From contig OX485804.1 of NCBI GenBank assembly GCA_950295325.1, forward strand, positions 58,390,429 to 58,454,428: a DNA stretch of 64,000 bases, given 5' to 3'. Both the position numbers and the translations under genes were made by a program. Below are positions 61,859 to 64,000 of the stretch, piece after piece (position 1 is the first letter of the stretch; each line of letters begins with the position of its first letter). The stretch is from Polytrichum commune (lineage: Eukaryota > Streptophyta > Polytrichopsida > Polytrichales > Polytrichaceae). A model generated the notes under the pieces. The model was not told the origin of the DNA, made no database searches, and worked only from the letters and a program-made list of their open reading frames with translations.

Positions 61859-62016
61859 CTCTCCCCCCCATTGCAGAGCTCTTTTTTGCGGGAGACACCA
61901 AGTGTGCGCTCCAGACACCCGACGGAGGGCGCTCGAGCCAGTTTCCTGTGCGTGAACCGTACACTCATAGGTGGCAGACAACCTTATCCCGCAAATACCG
62001 CCGCAAATACCGGGGG

Positions 62017-62866
62017 TTTACGAACGCGCGTTCGTAAACCTGCAGTGCGCGCATGTGTTTGTGGATGAGATATATCGAGGTTGGTTGGATGTTTACGAAC
62101 GTGCGTTCGTAAATACCGCCTTGGCGTATATTTTACATCCATAAATGTATAGACCCAGATACGATTATGCATAGGCACAGACAATATGAAAGTCATATAC
62201 GAACGAGCGTTCGTAAATGTACATTTTGAGCATCCGAAGAACATTGGGAATGTGCAAGAGTTTACGAACGCGCGTTCGTAAATATTGAATGCGCGTAAAC
62301 GGTGTATGGTACATACTGAAATGACATTAGAGTTTACGAACGTGCGTTCGTAAGTGACACTGCTTATTTTCAGAATCCATATACTCATGGATATAAGGGG
62401 TATGAAGATGTACATACAATACGATAGTAATTTGCAAACAGAAGGTCGAAAATATCAATGATTTCAGCAGATATATATAAGATGAGCGAGAGTTTACGAA
62501 CGTGCGTTCGTGATTTCCACCTGGGAGTATGTCGATGCATACATCACGCCTCCCTGGGCACGCACACAAATATATATGTATTTACAACAAAATATTAGAC
62601 ATAAATACGAACGTGCGTTCGAATTCATTCAAGGAATGTATCTGGACATTGACTGCGGGATGTGGGAAAATGCTCCATTTGCTCCACATACACATAGTAT
62701 GGGCGAGGGATGTGTATTTGGGGCACATGGAATAATACATTCATATGCGTCAATGACTCTCGGAAGTTTTGTGTAGGCATATAACAGGTATCTCTGCACA
62801 ATTGAAACGGTCCATGTTTTAGTTGACATACAGAATGACGGGGAACATTCGAACGCCCGTTCGTAT
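62017..62866. repeat. Distal palindrome cluster upstream of the plus-strand gene
   Basis: Eight copies: 62017-62038 (CG), 62092-62113 (TG), 62196-62217 (AG), 62261-62282 (CG), 62333-62352 (TG), 62493-62512 (TG), 62606-62623 (one change), about 62848-62866 (one change). A further remnant lies near 62901. Spacing is irregular (about 50-225 nt). Confidence 0.92.
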
Positions 62867-63031
62867 ATATGCCCAACTCAAACAGAAGCGTGTTTGCATG
62901 CAGACGATCGTTCTGTTATTCCCACTGTGACTTGTGCTCTATTGTGACTTAGGTTTACTAAAATCTTGTCGTATTTGTGATTGACTTATATATGTTGTGA
63001 TTCCATGTTCGCGTCATTAGGTGGGTTTGCG

Positions 63032-64000
63032 ATGGATATGGGAGATAGTGCATTTGAGTTGTCGACGAATGCATCGTCGTCGGATACGGAATGTCGCCTC
63101 TCTTCGCCTTCGGAGGATTATATTCGAGGGGCTAACGTCCTGGGTGTGTCTGGGGATACATCCTCCCATGAATCTTTGGAAGGGCAGGAACATTCCCAAC
63201 ATTATGGGGATGATAACGACCACATTCCATTGTGTGCCGGTTTCGGGAGGGAGCAGTGGGTGGGCCTTGATGTTGTTCTTCTGAACGAGCATGGTGTCCC
63301 TGTGGCAAATGGCATTTGTAGAAACTCCGATCCCCTTGAATGTATTGATGCCAACCCCCTTGGATTGGATGATGTTGGCGTTTGCATCTTGAATTCTTTA
63401 CTTCCGTTGGAAGTCCCGTTGACTTGGAGATTTTCCTTGCGGCGATGGCCCCTGCGTCGAGTTCTCCATGAAGAAGTAAGCTTGTGGGATCATGGGCGAC
63501 GGCACAAGCCAACGCAGTCAGCTTTGTTGGCCGCAAGACGTCCTCGCAAAGGTCTGCGCAAATACGATTCTAGTCGCGTGTCTGGCATACAAAAAGAACG
63601 TAGACGGGATTCCATACTTGGAGAGGACTCTATCCGTCAAGTATCCACAAAGGACTGTTGTGCGAAGAAATGTTGTCAATTCTTTCCGCGTGAAAAAATT
63701 AGGTCCCTTCGGCAAGAGATGTGGCTTGCGGATTTTCGTATGAGGTCGGCAAAAAAACTCGAGGTCCACAGAAATTTGCACGTTGACAGCCATGGCAATA
63801 AGGTGGTTACCCTTGAGAATGTGGAAGTGTGTTGCACAGCATGGTATTCCATCCATGCAGTCTCCAAGGCTGATTTTTATAGATTTAGGAAGTATTCTTT
63901 GTTGGGACGCCGTTCTCGATTTCATGGCAACTTGGGCACCAAGAAACCTAGAGAGGCTACACTCCAAGCCTCCGCGACACTCTCCACCATCATAGTCCCG
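63032..64000 (+). CDS. Partial protein, Cys-rich transposon-protein-like, runs off the window
   Basis: From ATG at 63032 the frame is open for 323 codons to the last base, with no stop on this strand in this frame. The N-terminus is Ser/Asp/Glu-rich (STNASSSDTECRLSSPSED), then a basic stretch (SLRRWPLRRV, ARRPRKGLRKY), then CCAKKCCQFFPREKIRSLRQ and, about 60 residues on, ENVEVCCTAWYSIHAVSKADFYRFR and RRSRFHGNLGTKKP. The order CC-x-CC-phenylalanine-Arg, a later Cys before an aromatic helix, and a closing HGN resembles the N-terminal part of a widespread eukaryotic transposon-encoded protein family whose name I cannot fix. An acceptor-like CATTAG lies at 63015-63020, so a leader exon is possible. 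The open frames on the opposite strand are shadows. Confidence 0.65.
   Translation, partial: MDMGDSAFELSTNASSSDTECRLSSPSEDYIRGANVLGVSGDTSSHESLEGQEHSQHYGDDNDHIPLCAGFGREQWVGLDVVLLNEHGVPVANGICRNSDPLECIDANPLGLDDVGVCILNSLLPLEVPLTWRFSLRRWPLRRVLHEEVSLWDHGRRHKPTQSALLAARRPRKGLRKYDSSRVSGIQKERRRDSILGEDSIRQVSTKDCCAKKCCQFFPREKIRSLRQEMWLADFRMRSAKKLEVHRNLHVDSHGNKVVTLENVEVCCTAWYSIHAVSKADFYRFRKYSLLGRRSRFHGNLGTKKPREATLQASATLSTIIVP

Noticed and set aside
52638-62866. CRISPR array
   Set aside because: Repeats are palindromic but irregularly spaced, overlap introns and exons of spliced genes, and the host is a eukaryote.
63518-63967. Minus-strand 149-codon frame
   Set aside because: Antisense to a 323-codon open frame with clear Cys-cluster motifs.

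Overview
The window reads as nuclear DNA of a land plant, or a close streptophyte relative. The evidence is a complete spliced RAPTOR gene of plant type, a plant-type interstitial (CCCTAAA)n stretch, a PR-1/CAP gene family, and AT-rich intergenic DNA packed with small DNA transposons. I cannot name the species. The gene density and the MITE-rich deserts would suit a non-seed plant or another large-genome lineage, but this is inference.

Layout. 1-16 kb is a gene desert built from dispersed repeats and MITEs, including three MITEs lying almost end to end at 4041-5867. 16-30.3 kb holds RAPTOR (+ strand, 24 coding exons, 1404 codons plus stop, no lesions), preceded by a sharp GC-rich island and a long leader. 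31-50 kb is again repeat-rich. It contains one intact CAP/PR-1-like secreted protein gene (43961-45181) carrying a large acidic and Ser-Gly-Pro insert, and a shattered relative (35237-39280) broken by a 14-bp deletion, a hAT-like element with a second element nested inside it, and other insertions.

50.7-64 kb is compositionally and structurally different. Six minus-strand blocks (58510 down to 50683) join through phase-0 splice sites into one predicted gene of about 1893 codons: a ParB/DGQHR-like domain, a degenerate N6/N4 DNA-methyltransferase-like fold, a coiled-coil and disordered linker, an FCP1/NLI-type HAD phosphatase-like domain with DxN in place of DxD, and a basic tail. One in-frame TAA (58001-58003) interrupts it. 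A plus-strand frame, open for 323 codons from 63032 to the window edge, carries a Cys-rich transposon-protein-like pattern.

The most striking signal is a family of near-identical palindromes (core ACGAACG-NN-CGTTCGT, usually flanked by TTT and AAA). It has 19 exact cores and about 8 decayed ones, all between 52.6 and 62.9 kb and none that I found elsewhere. They sit just inside both ends of three successive introns of the large gene, just before its first exon, twice inside a coding exon in tolerated reading frames, and in a cluster upstream of the plus-strand gene. This looks like a proliferating short palindromic element, or the binding-site array of a large gene-carrying mobile element. 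I regard it as the best candidate for an undescribed system in the window.
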